Positions 1-5,995 of a stretch of DNA of 11,569 nt are shown here, piece after piece; the stretch's first letter is position 1, and each line of letters begins with the position of its first letter. The stretch covers positions 1 to 11,569 of the forward strand of contig JBJEPX010000033.1 in the NCBI GenBank assembly GCA_051881455.1, given 5' to 3'. This DNA is from Fimenecus sp051881455 (lineage in GTDB: Bacteria; Bacillota; Clostridia; Oscillospirales; Acutalibacteraceae). A program made the translations under genes and the position numbers. The notes under the pieces were generated by a model. It saw only the letters and a list, made by a program, of their open reading frames with translations. It was not told the origin of the DNA and did no database searches.

Positions 1-1
1 T

Positions 2-397
2 AATTTCAAACACCGCTTCACCCTCGGCGCCGTCATTTATATTGAATACAAAAGTAAACATTTTTGTTTCTGCCATAAGAGAATCGGCAATAACAAGATT
101 TGCCTTGACAATTCCCGAAGACACCTCGGAATCGTTAGTTAAAGATACAATTGAATTGCCTGTAAGGTATGTAGTTTCGGAATAAGTAAGCTTGTCGGTG
201 TCAAATTTTAAAGACAGGCTAACAGTGGCAATATCCGAATTGGCAGGGGCAGTAAAACGAACATAAACCTTTCCGTTTTCGCCTGCAATATCAAGCTTAA
301 CCTTAACGGGCTCCGCTGCAAATGCAGGTAGCACCGAAACGAAAAGCAATACTAAAACCAACACGGATGCAAACATAGCTTTAATTTTCATTTTCAT
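2..397 (-). CDS. Secreted protein with cohesin-like domain (N-terminal part, cut by window edge)
   Basis: The gene runs off the left edge, so only 132 codons are seen. The start ATG at 397 is preceded by GGGGAG at 406-411. Residues 1-28 form a clear signal peptide: a Lys-rich start (MKMKIK), a hydrophobic core (VLVLVLLFVSV) and an AFA-A cleavage site. The mature part is beta-rich, with alternating hydrophobic residues, the phrase LSLKFDTDKLTY and a later TFVFNI strand. This resembles the cohesin / carbohydrate-binding-module-2/3 fold, where an extracellular bacterial protein presents a beta-sandwich to a dockerin or the cell surface. The domain call is by pattern only. Without the C-terminus I cannot say whether it carries SLH repeats, a sortase signal or further modules. 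It is transcribed from its own promoter just upstream and is probably not part of the nucleotidyltransferase operon. Confidence 0.6.
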   Translation of the reverse strand, partial: MKMKIKAMFASVLVLVLLFVSVLPAFAAEPVKVKLDIAGENGKVYVRFTAPANSDIATVSLSLKFDTDKLTYSETTYLTGNSIVSLTNDSEVSSGIVKANLVIADSLMAETKMFTFVFNINDGAEGEAVFEI

Positions 398-429
398 ATT
401 AAAGACTCCCCAAATTTAAAATCATACAA

Positions 430-458
430 ATAATACCAAAACAGGCGGTAATTGTCAA
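430..458 (-). promoter_or_regulatory. Sigma-A promoter of the secreted cohesin-like gene
   Basis: On the minus strand a perfect -35 TTGACA (453-458) is followed after 17 bases by TATTAT (430-435), preceded by TGG as an extended -10. The start of transcription would fall near 423, leaving a leader of about 26 bases with the ribosome binding site at 406-411. Confidence 0.75.
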
Positions 459-493
459 TTGATTTTATAAAAAATATATAAATAATGAAATAT

Positions 494-1648
494 CTATTTG
501 AATTGAAGATCGGATTTTTCAAAGATCTGCCGCATAATATCGGCGCTGTTTTTATCAGCGTGTTTTAATTTTTCTCGTTTTTTTACAATGTCGCTGTCCT
601 TAGTAAAGGAGTATTTGAATAAGCGTATCACCCAATATATCGGCAGTAAAAACGGATATTTTTTAAGCTTCGGAAACCGTAGCTCCATATGGTGCAAATT
701 CGGGAAAACAGCGTCAAAAATTCGGCGGACCTTTGATTTTTGAGAAACTGCGGCTCGTGATGCCTCGTCAGCGTTGTTAACGGGAGGTCCCAATACTATG
801 TAGTTTTCCATAATTTCAAGGTCATCGTCATATTCTACGCCGTCAAACATACACCTGCAAAGTCGCCGTATTTTAGAAGCAAAACCGTCAATACCCAGTG
901 TTTTAAACTGCTCGGTAATATATTCAAAATCAAGCTTTTCATAAAGCTTATTTTCCATTAAGTATAAATCCATAACAGGACGGAAGCAGGAGCCTGCCTC
1001 CAAATAATGCTCGGCAAGGTGAGCGAGCGTGTAAACATACAAATCATTATATGTCATTTTAAACTCATTATTTCCGGCACTTTCTGCCTTGTTCCAAACG
1101 CCGCAAAAATATTCGTGCATAAAATATCCCTCTTGGAAGAGCGCTTTGTGGAGTTCAACTGTAAGACACGGCTCTTTTATGAGAATAATATCCTTTCCGT
1201 TGTCCGCTTTTTGATAAAATCCGCGGGACAAAATAATATCGCGGCACTTTTCAATATCTTTTTCGCGGACAAGAATATCCATATCAACCATAAACCGCAT
1301 TTCGGGAACAGGGTAAAGCGATTTCAGGTGAGAGCCCTTCAACAGCATAAAATCAACGCCGCTTTTGGAAAATTCGCGTTTGATAAAGTCTGTTTCTTCC
1401 TGCTGTGACGCCTCGCGCATAAGGCCTGCCATATATGATTTTTCAAGTTTTTTCAATATTTCATCGGGCAGAGTGACAGCGCCGTCTTTAATGGCAAGAT
1501 ACAGAATACTTTGCACCGCATTGCGAACGGATAATTTATACAGCTTAACGGTGTCAACGCTTTCAGGGCATAAAGGTACAGGACGGCCGCATATGGATGA
1601 GCCGACTAAATCGAGAAAATATTTTTTTGTATCTGTAATATTTTGCAT
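494..1648 (-). CDS. Nucleotidyltransferase family protein (NTP_transf_5, PF14907-like)
   Basis: A 384-residue protein of the uncharacterised nucleotidyltransferase family. The diagnostic core is LLKG at residues 102-105, then YPVPEMR ending at R118, then D122 and D124 in the phrase RFMVDMDIL. This matches the family pattern of a lysine/glycine turn followed by R-x3-D-x-D-x-L. The two Asp are the expected metal ligands of the polymerase-beta fold. The rest is mostly helical, with a Lys-rich end. Family members occur in lasso-peptide and other RiPP loci, where some modify a phosphorylated or hydroxylated peptide; the substrate here is unknown. Its ATG overlaps the stop of the upstream S26-like peptidase gene by one base (TAATG at 1646-1650), so translation is coupled and the two products probably act together. 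I see no clear terminator after the gene. Confidence 0.8.
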   Translation of the reverse strand: MQNITDTKKYFLDLVGSSICGRPVPLCPESVDTVKLYKLSVRNAVQSILYLAIKDGAVTLPDEILKKLEKSYMAGLMREASQQEETDFIKREFSKSGVDFMLLKGSHLKSLYPVPEMRFMVDMDILVREKDIEKCRDIILSRGFYQKADNGKDIILIKEPCLTVELHKALFQEGYFMHEYFCGVWNKAESAGNNEFKMTYNDLYVYTLAHLAEHYLEAGSCFRPVMDLYLMENKLYEKLDFEYITEQFKTLGIDGFASKIRRLCRCMFDGVEYDDDLEIMENYIVLGPPVNNADEASRAAVSQKSKVRRIFDAVFPNLHHMELRFPKLKKYPFLLPIYWVIRLFKYSFTKDSDIVKKREKLKHADKNSADIMRQIFEKSDLQFK

Positions 1649-2100
1649 TATTTAAACACCTTGCGTGAAATATACAATATGTATTTGCGGATAGGTAAAA
1701 CAAGCATCCACAGTTTGCTGTAAAGGCGATATCCAAAATCATCCGCATTTATCTCTTTGCCATTGCGGTTAATAGATTTTACAACAGCGATGATATGTCG
1801 GTTACAAATGCCGTATTCCTTTTTCCACTGGTTGTCGCCGCAGAGAATATAACCGTTTGCGTCTTTACCCACAATTCTGTGCAGTACAAAATGACCGTCG
1901 TCACGGCGGTAAAAAATAATATCGCCTTTTTTCACGGTGTCGGCTTTTTTTATCAGCACCGTATCTCTGCCTTGAACCAAAAGCGGCAGCATACTTGTTC
2001 CCGTTATGGGCAGTTCAACAGTTCCGCCTGTGTCAAGACTCTCTTTAATTGCGGGATAAAGCTCTTCAAGCGAGATTCTTTTTTTGTTTTCGTTATCCAT
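1648..2100 (-). CDS. S24/S26 family peptidase (signal-peptidase-I-like)
   Basis: A 150-residue protein with the S24/S26 serine-protease core. The nucleophile motif is GTSM with S36, followed by GRDTVLIKK, KGDIIFYRR (59-66), VLHRIVG (72-78) and GDN (88-90). H74 in the HRIV motif stands where SipW/ER-type signal peptidases use a His general base, and no conserved Lys is evident there, so a Ser-His (S26B-like) mechanism is inferred. Unlike ordinary signal peptidases it has no N-terminal membrane anchor: residues 1-28 are polar. A hydrophobic stretch at about 129-146 near the C-terminus could lie in or on the membrane. The start ATG is preceded by AGGTGAGG at 2111-2118. It is the first gene of a two-gene operon with the nucleotidyltransferase. 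Such pairs are often annotated near PqqD-like proteins, but none lies in this window. Confidence 0.8.
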   Translation of the reverse strand: MDNENKKRISLEELYPAIKESLDTGGTVELPITGTSMLPLLVQGRDTVLIKKADTVKKGDIIFYRRDDGHFVLHRIVGKDANGYILCGDNQWKKEYGICNRHIIAVVKSINRNGKEINADDFGYRLYSKLWMLVLPIRKYILYISRKVFK

Positions 2101-2120
2101 AAAATCTTTACCTCACCTGA

Positions 2121-2149
2121 ATTATAATAAAACTTAACGGGAAAGTCAA
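2121..2149 (-). promoter_or_regulatory. Promoter of the S26 peptidase-nucleotidyltransferase operon, overlapping the end of the EamA gene
   Basis: The minus strand shows TTGACT (2144-2149), 17 bases, then a perfect TATAAT (2121-2126). The -35 contains the TGA stop codon (2146-2148) of the upstream transporter gene. Predicted transcription begins near 2114, inside or just before the ribosome binding site at 2111-2118, so the leader would be only about 15 bases. Confidence 0.55.
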
Positions 2150-3015
2150 TTTGAATTGCTCTTTTTTAATGAATTCCACGCGTTAAAAACAGCCGCCCCC
2201 ACAATTACGCAATATCCTATGATACTTAAATAATCGGGCAATTCGTGAAATACTATGAAGCTTATTGCTGTTGTAAAAATAATTTGCGAGTAATCGTAAA
2301 CGGAAATTTCCTTTGCAGGCGCTTTTGCATATGCCGCCGTAATGAAGAACTGACCGCCGCCGGCGCACAGTCCGGCACAAATCAGGTATAAAAGTTGAAT
2401 TATTGTCATCGGCTTGTAGCCGACAATAAGACCGGGCAGAGTGACTACGCAGGAGAAAAGAGAAAACACAAATATTATAACAGGGCCTTTAATTCCGTTT
2501 TGTGAAAGCTTTCTCACATAGGTGTATGCAAGACCTGCGCTCATTCCGCCTAAAAATCCCAAAAACGCGGGAAGTGCCTCCATTGAGAAAGAAGGCTTCA
2601 TAATAAGCAATGAGCCGAGGAATGCCGCCGTAACTGCCGCCGCCTGACGGAAAGAGGCTTTCTCTTTCAAAACGAATATTGAAAAAATAACCGCAAAGAA
2701 AGGGGAGAGCTTGTTAAGCATTGAAGCGTCTGCAATATTCATATGGCTTATGGCATAAAAATTGCAAAGTATTCCAACCGTGCCTGATGCCGAACGGATA
2801 AAGAGATACAGAATGTTTTTCCCTCTCGGCATTTCCCACATATGATTTTTTGAAATCAGTATCACAGCAAAAATAACTGCAACAGCATTCCTGAAAAAGC
2901 TTTTTTGCATTATGGGCAAATCGCCTGAAAGCTTAACAAATAAATTCATCAATGCAAAGAAAAATGCGGAAAGAATAATGAAAGCTATTCCTTTTGTTTT
3001 ATCGTTTTTAAACAT
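2146..3015 (-). CDS. EamA/DMT-superfamily transporter
   Basis: A 289-residue membrane protein with about ten hydrophobic helices arranged as two EamA repeats. The first repeat begins at KGIAFIILSAFFFALMN (residues 8-24), and the second near FLGFLGGMSAGLAYTYVRKL (about 151-170). The FRN...RSASGTVGI and ASMLNKLSPFF...FVLKEK phrases are typical of the family, in which the end of each repeat carries a conserved Glu-rich loop. Members export or import small metabolites, and the substrate cannot be told from sequence. An in-frame extension to 3093 exists, but it would read through the uraA terminator and its own promoter. I therefore choose ATG 3015 (MFKNDKTKG), preceded by GGTGAAG. Its stop lies inside the promoter of the next operon, and no terminator separates them, so some read-through is likely. 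Confidence 0.85.
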   Translation of the reverse strand: MFKNDKTKGIAFIILSAFFFALMNLFVKLSGDLPIMQKSFFRNAVAVIFAVILISKNHMWEMPRGKNILYLFIRSASGTVGILCNFYAISHMNIADASMLNKLSPFFAVIFSIFVLKEKASFRQAAAVTAAFLGSLLIMKPSFSMEALPAFLGFLGGMSAGLAYTYVRKLSQNGIKGPVIIFVFSLFSCVVTLPGLIVGYKPMTIIQLLYLICAGLCAGGGQFFITAAYAKAPAKEISVYDYSQIIFTTAISFIVFHELPDYLSIIGYCVIVGAAVFNAWNSLKKSNSN

Positions 3016-3033
3016 TTGCTTCACCATTTGCAT

Positions 3034-3062
3034 ATTGTACCACATAATGAGGCTCATAACAA
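3034..3062 (-). promoter_or_regulatory. Promoter of the EamA transporter gene
   Basis: On the minus strand, TTGTTA (3057-3062), 17 bases and TACAAT (3034-3039) are seen, with TGG directly before the -10. The predicted start of transcription near 3027 supports translation from ATG 3015 and rules out the longer in-frame start. Confidence 0.55.
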
Positions 3063-3065
3063 GAC

Positions 3066-3102
3066 AAATAAAAGAGAAGCCTTGAAAAATCAAGACTTCT
3101 CT
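3066..3102 (-). terminator. Rho-independent terminator of uraA
   Basis: A stem with arms 3073-3085 and 3090-3102 (7 pairs, one mismatch, 5 pairs) closes a 4-base loop. On the minus strand it is followed by TTTATTT. It lies 21 bases after the uraA stop and points in the direction of uraA transcription. Confidence 0.8.
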
Positions 3103-3122
3103 GAAATGTTTAAATTGGGTAA

Positions 3123-4598
3123 TTATTTCTTTTTGTTGGAATCTTCAAATTCAACCTTACCCATATTTTCAGCCGCACCTGAAAGGGCGTCGGCAGACTC
3201 TTCTTCGCCTGTGCCCATCTTGCCGCCGTTTACAACAAGGTTTGTAATAATACCGAAGATGAGAGCGGTTGCAAGAGAAGTGATGGTAAGAAGCGGACCG
3301 CCTGTTGCGGAGTTTGTGCCGAAGTTGAGCGCAAGACCGCCGATACCTGTAACAAGGATTGCACTTACAACAAAGAGGTTCTTGTTATTGCCGAGGTCAA
3401 CCTTTCTGAGCATCTGCAAACCGGATACTGCGATGAAGCCGTAAAGAGCAACGCAAGCACCGCCCATTACACATTTGGGAATGGAGTTGATAAGAGCAAC
3501 GAAAGGTGTGATGAAAGAAAGAATCATGCAGCCGAATGAAGCGGTAACGATTGAAACAATTGAAGCGTTTCCTGTGATAGCAACACAGCCGATTGATTCA
3601 CCGTATGTTGTGTTTGCGGCACCGCCGAAGATACCGCCTACGATTGAGCCGAGACCGTCACCGATAAGAGTTTTGTCAAGACCGGGCTCTGTAATAAGGT
3701 CTCTGTTGATGATAGAACCTAAATTCTTGTGGTCGGCAATGTGCTGTGCAAGCTCAACAACAGCAATCGGAACGAATGTCATTGCAATGTTGCCGAGAGC
3801 GCCTGCGTTAATGGGAAGAACTCCCTCGGGATGCTCTGTAATTGCCTTCAAGAATGTGAATTTGGGATAATCAACTATTGAAGTAAGTCCAAAGGGAACA
3901 AAAGCCTCTTTGAATGCGTCAAAGCTCAAAATCTGAAGTGAGGGAACATCTGCAACAATACCGATTAAGGTAAATACAAGAGCAAGAATATAGCCTGCGC
4001 CCACGCCGATAATAAAGGGGATAAGACGAAGTGTTTTCGAACCCTTAACTGAAACAAGTACGATTGTAAGGAAGGTTACGGCACCGATAAGAATTGTCAG
4101 AAGGCTGTAATCGCTTCCGCCGTTGCCGGACATCCAGGAGGTAGCAGTACCTGAAAGTGAAAGTCCGATTAAGGTAACAATGGGTCCTATGATTACCGCG
4201 GGCATAAGCTTGTTAACCCACTTTGAGCCAACCAGCTTGATGATAACAGCAAGAAGAACATAAACAAGACCTGCAAAGGCAATTCCTATAAGCACGCCCC
4301 AGTATCCGTAATTCATACCGATAACGGAAGCGTAAGCACCGAGGAATGTGAAAGAAGAACCTAAGAAAACAGGACTTTTACGTTTTGTGCAAACAATGTA
4401 AACGAGTGTTCCGATACCTGCACCGAAAAGAGCCGCGGCAGGGTCAAAGCTTAAAGTCTGACCGTTGCTCATAGCAAAGGTGGACATCAAGATGGGAACG
4501 AGCAGTGTTGCTGCCATGATTGCAATCATCTGCTGGAAAGCAAAGATGATTGTTTTACTGAACTTGGGACGATCGCCGATGTCATAAATGAGTTTCAT
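3123..4598 (-). CDS. uraA: Uracil permease, NCS2 (nucleobase:cation symporter-2) family
   Basis: A 491-residue polytopic membrane protein with about 14 hydrophobic segments, normal for UraA/PyrP. It imports uracil with protons. Residues matching the uracil site of E. coli UraA are present: E282 and H286 in VELAQHIADH, and E334 in NTTYGESIG. The TM1 signature reads FQQMIAIMAATLLVP, with QQ where E. coli has QH. The C-terminal 30 residues are charged and cytosolic (EEE, KKK). ATG 4598 is chosen because AAGGAGGAG lies at 4606-4614; an in-frame extension to 4667 would run through the leader terminator. The gene has its own promoter and a leader that looks like a PyrR attenuator, so uracil uptake should fall when UMP is high. 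Its position next to pyrR and upp favours uracil over xanthine as substrate. Confidence 0.93.
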   Translation of the reverse strand: MKLIYDIGDRPKFSKTIIFAFQQMIAIMAATLLVPILMSTFAMSNGQTLSFDPAAALFGAGIGTLVYIVCTKRKSPVFLGSSFTFLGAYASVIGMNYGYWGVLIGIAFAGLVYVLLAVIIKLVGSKWVNKLMPAVIIGPIVTLIGLSLSGTATSWMSGNGGSDYSLLTILIGAVTFLTIVLVSVKGSKTLRLIPFIIGVGAGYILALVFTLIGIVADVPSLQILSFDAFKEAFVPFGLTSIVDYPKFTFLKAITEHPEGVLPINAGALGNIAMTFVPIAVVELAQHIADHKNLGSIINRDLITEPGLDKTLIGDGLGSIVGGIFGGAANTTYGESIGCVAITGNASIVSIVTASFGCMILSFITPFVALINSIPKCVMGGACVALYGFIAVSGLQMLRKVDLGNNKNLFVVSAILVTGIGGLALNFGTNSATGGPLLTITSLATALIFGIITNLVVNGGKMGTGEEESADALSGAAENMGKVEFEDSNKKK

Positions 4599-4605
4599 TC
4601 TGATA

Positions 4606-4757
4606 CTCCTCCTTAATTTTTCGCCGCAATGCAATAAAAAAAGCCTTGCCAATATTGGCAAGGTCAAAATGCAACATAGAATAGTCCTGTTTTAAATATG
4701 CCGCACATTCATCTTGCCGATATCTCTGTATCGAATTTAAAGATTGCCGCGTTATCC
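4606..4757 (-). promoter_or_regulatory. PyrR-responsive attenuator leader of uraA (PyrR binding hairpin, antiterminator, terminator)
   Basis: Read on the minus strand, the leader starts with a hairpin. The lower stem pairs 4740-4744 with 4711-4715, a 5-base bulge follows (TAAAT, 4735-4739), and the six-pair upper stem pairs 4729-4734 with 4717-4722. The terminal hexaloop is CAGAGA (4723-4728). This matches the known PyrR binding loop, whose hexaloop consensus is CNGNGA above an internal bulge. The bases GGCAAG (4713-4718) of this hairpin are complementary to CTTGCC (4657-4662) in the 5' arm of the terminator. Binding-loop formation and antiterminator formation therefore exclude each other. 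Inferred logic: PyrR with UMP holds the hairpin, the terminator forms and uraA is off; without UMP the antiterminator forms and uraA is read. The pyrR gene lies less than 1 kb away. Confidence 0.82.
4635..4664 (-). terminator. Attenuator terminator in the uraA leader
   Basis: A perfect 20-base palindrome (4644-4663; arms CCTTGCCA and TGGCAAGG around ATAT) is followed on the minus strand by C and seven T (4636-4642). It lies between the uraA promoter and the uraA ribosome binding site, so it must be regulated or leaky. Its 5' arm CTTGCC (4657-4662) can pair instead with GGCAAG at 4713-4718. Confidence 0.88.
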
Positions 4758-4762
4758 TGTGT

Positions 4763-4792
4763 AGTATATCATAAACAGTCTTTTTTTGTCAA
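4763..4792 (-). promoter_or_regulatory. Promoter of the uraA leader
   Basis: A perfect TTGACA (4787-4792) and TATACT (4763-4768) are 18 bases apart on the minus strand, with TGA before the -10. Transcription would begin near 4757, about 12 bases before the PyrR hairpin. It gives uraA a transcript separate from pyrR-DUF523, although no terminator is seen after the DUF523 gene. Confidence 0.75.
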
Positions 4793-4820
4793 TAAATTTC
4801 TTTAAAAGACGAAAAATATT

Positions 4821-5267
4821 TTATTCACCGAGGAAAGAGTGAATTGCGTCGATTTCGTTTTCCGTAAAAACTTTAATTCCGGATTCCGAAAAGAGCTTGG
4901 CGGTCACGCCGTCACCTGCGGTTTTGTTGCCCGTGAAAGTGCCGTCATAAATGATGCCTTTTCCGCATGAGGGGCTGTTGGCTTTCAGTACGGCAACATC
5001 TGCGCCTACGGTTTCTGCAATATACAGCGCGGTTTGAGCCCCTTTGGTATATTCCGTTGTAACATCTTTTCCCGCATTTGAAATTACCTTGTCACCGCAG
5101 ATTTCCGCAGGATTTCTCGGGGTTGCAAGTCCGCCGAGCTGTTCGGGACAAACGGGAATCAGCGTGTGCTCTTTTGCGAGAGCAAGCAGTTCTTCACATT
5201 TACAGTTGTCGCCCTTATAGCGGCAGTTACAGCCCATAAGGCATGCGCTTACAATAATTTTTGCCAT
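4821..5267 (-). CDS. DUF523 family protein, probable [4Fe-4S] thiouracil desulfidase (TudS-like)
   Basis: A 148-residue single-domain DUF523 protein (PF04463), the usual size. Family signatures are SACLMG (7-12) with RYKG, IPVCPEQLGGLATPR (37-51) and NSPSCGKG (97-104). C9, C40 and C101 correspond to the three Cys that hold the [4Fe-4S] cluster in characterised DUF523 proteins (TudS), which convert thiouracil to uracil and sulfide; E42 is a candidate catalytic acid. Four extra cysteines (C13, C15, C22, C24) form two C-x-C pairs near the first ligand, which I do not recall as family-wide. ATG 5267 is one base beyond the pyrR stop (TAA-T-ATG), with AGGTGA inside the pyrR end as ribosome binding site. 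A GTG at 5276 in frame is less likely. The place between pyrR and uraA supports a uracil-salvage role. The fold call is firm; the substrate is inferred. Confidence 0.85.
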   Translation of the reverse strand: MAKIIVSACLMGCNCRYKGDNCKCEELLALAKEHTLIPVCPEQLGGLATPRNPAEICGDKVISNAGKDVTTEYTKGAQTALYIAETVGADVAVLKANSPSCGKGIIYDGTFTGNKTAGDGVTAKLFSESGIKVFTENEIDAIHSFLGE

Positions 5268-5268
5268 A

Positions 5269-5847
5269 TTATTCACCTTTTTTACTGTTGATTACCTTAC
5301 AAATATCAACGCCTGTTTTACCGTCTGTTGCGTCGATATTAACTTTTATAACCTCTGAAAGCGATGTGGGAATATTTTTCCCTACATAATCGGGGCGAAT
5401 TGGCAATTCCCGATGCCCGCGGTCAACCAAAACCGCAAGGCGGATTTTACCAGGTCTGCCCAAGGAAAACAGTGCGTCTATTGCCGCCCGCGCCGTGCGC
5501 CCCGTGTAGAGCACATCATCTACAAGCACAACTTCTTTTCCGTTTATATCACCGTCGATTTTTGTATCTCCGACTTTCGGCGATTCGTCAATCTTTTCAA
5601 GGTCATCACGGTAAAATGTAATGTCAAGAGAGCCTACGGGGACGGACATCTTGCTGTTTTTCTCAATGTTGGCGGCTATTATCTTTGCAATGGGCACTCC
5701 TCTTGTGCGGATTCCCACTAACACAAGGTTTGATAAATCCGAGCATTTTTCAACAATTTCATAAGAAATACGCATTAACGCCCTGCCCACCGCCGCATCG
5801 TCAAGCACCTGAACCTTTGTTTCAAGACAGTTAGTATTGCTCTCCAT
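5269..5847 (-). CDS. pyrR: PyrR: pyrimidine operon attenuation protein / uracil phosphoribosyltransferase
   Basis: A 192-residue PyrR of normal length. The PRPP-binding motif is EVVLVDDVLYTGRTARAA (105-122). Also present are the GIRTRGVPIA loop (45-54), LDITFYRDDL (74-83), which is characteristic of PyrR, and VDRGHRELPIRPDYVGKNIPT (141-161), which forms part of the UMP/RNA-binding face in this family. PyrR binds the leader RNA of pyrimidine genes when loaded with UMP and promotes termination; it also has weak uracil phosphoribosyltransferase activity. ATG 5847 is preceded by AGAGGTG (about 5854-5860). The gene is read from a perfect promoter, followed one base later by the DUF523 gene. Its own leader is too short to hold a PyrR hairpin, so pyrR itself seems constitutive here. 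A likely target is the uraA leader at 4606-4757. Confidence 0.95.
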   Translation of the reverse strand: MESNTNCLETKVQVLDDAAVGRALMRISYEIVEKCSDLSNLVLVGIRTRGVPIAKIIAANIEKNSKMSVPVGSLDITFYRDDLEKIDESPKVGDTKIDGDINGKEVVLVDDVLYTGRTARAAIDALFSLGRPGKIRLAVLVDRGHRELPIRPDYVGKNIPTSLSEVIKVNIDATDGKTGVDICKVINSKKGE

Positions 5848-5870
5848 AAAAACACCTCTTCTGCCCTGAA

Positions 5871-5899
5871 ATTATACCATGAGTGATTTTTTATGTCAA
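5871..5899 (-). promoter_or_regulatory. Consensus promoter of pyrR-DUF523
   Basis: A perfect TTGACA (5894-5899), 17 bases and a perfect TATAAT (5871-5876) with TGG before it are seen on the minus strand. Transcription would start near 5864, only about 17 bases before the pyrR ATG. The pair probably makes a strong, unregulated promoter, back to back with that of upp. Confidence 0.85.
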
Positions 5900-5935
5900 C
5901 TGAAGCCAAAGCAGAGGATTTTGTAACTGACGCAC

Positions 5936-5964
5936 TTGTCAAAGAAAATAAAATGTGATATCAT
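5936..5964 (+). promoter_or_regulatory. Promoter of upp
   Basis: TTGTCA (5936-5941), 17 bases and TATCAT (5959-5964), with TGA before the -10 as an extended element. Transcription would start near 5971, leaving a leader of about 25 bases with no room for an attenuator. Confidence 0.6.
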
Positions 5965-5995
5965 TAGAAAAAATAAGTGAAAATGAGGGACCGAT

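Noticed and set aside
512..533. Inverted repeat AGATC...GATCT near the end of the nucleotidyltransferase gene as a terminator
   Set aside because: The stem is short and lies inside the coding sequence, with no T-run following on the minus strand.
1007..1655. Plus-strand open frames over the nucleotidyltransferase gene
   Set aside because: They are antisense to a gene with clear family motifs, lack ribosome binding sites and resemble no known protein.
3016..3093. N-terminal extension of the EamA transporter to 3093
   Set aside because: It would begin inside the uraA terminator and upstream of the predicted promoter; the ATG at 3015 has a ribosome binding site and fits the family start.
4599..4667. 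N-terminal extension of UraA to 4667
   Set aside because: The extension translates the attenuator stem and the ribosome binding site; ATG 4598 has an excellent AAGGAGGAG site.
5268..5276. GTG start of the DUF523 gene at 5276
   Set aside because: It would add three residues and sits on top of the ribosome binding site AGGTGA; the ATG at 5267 gives the usual family start MAKIIVSACL.
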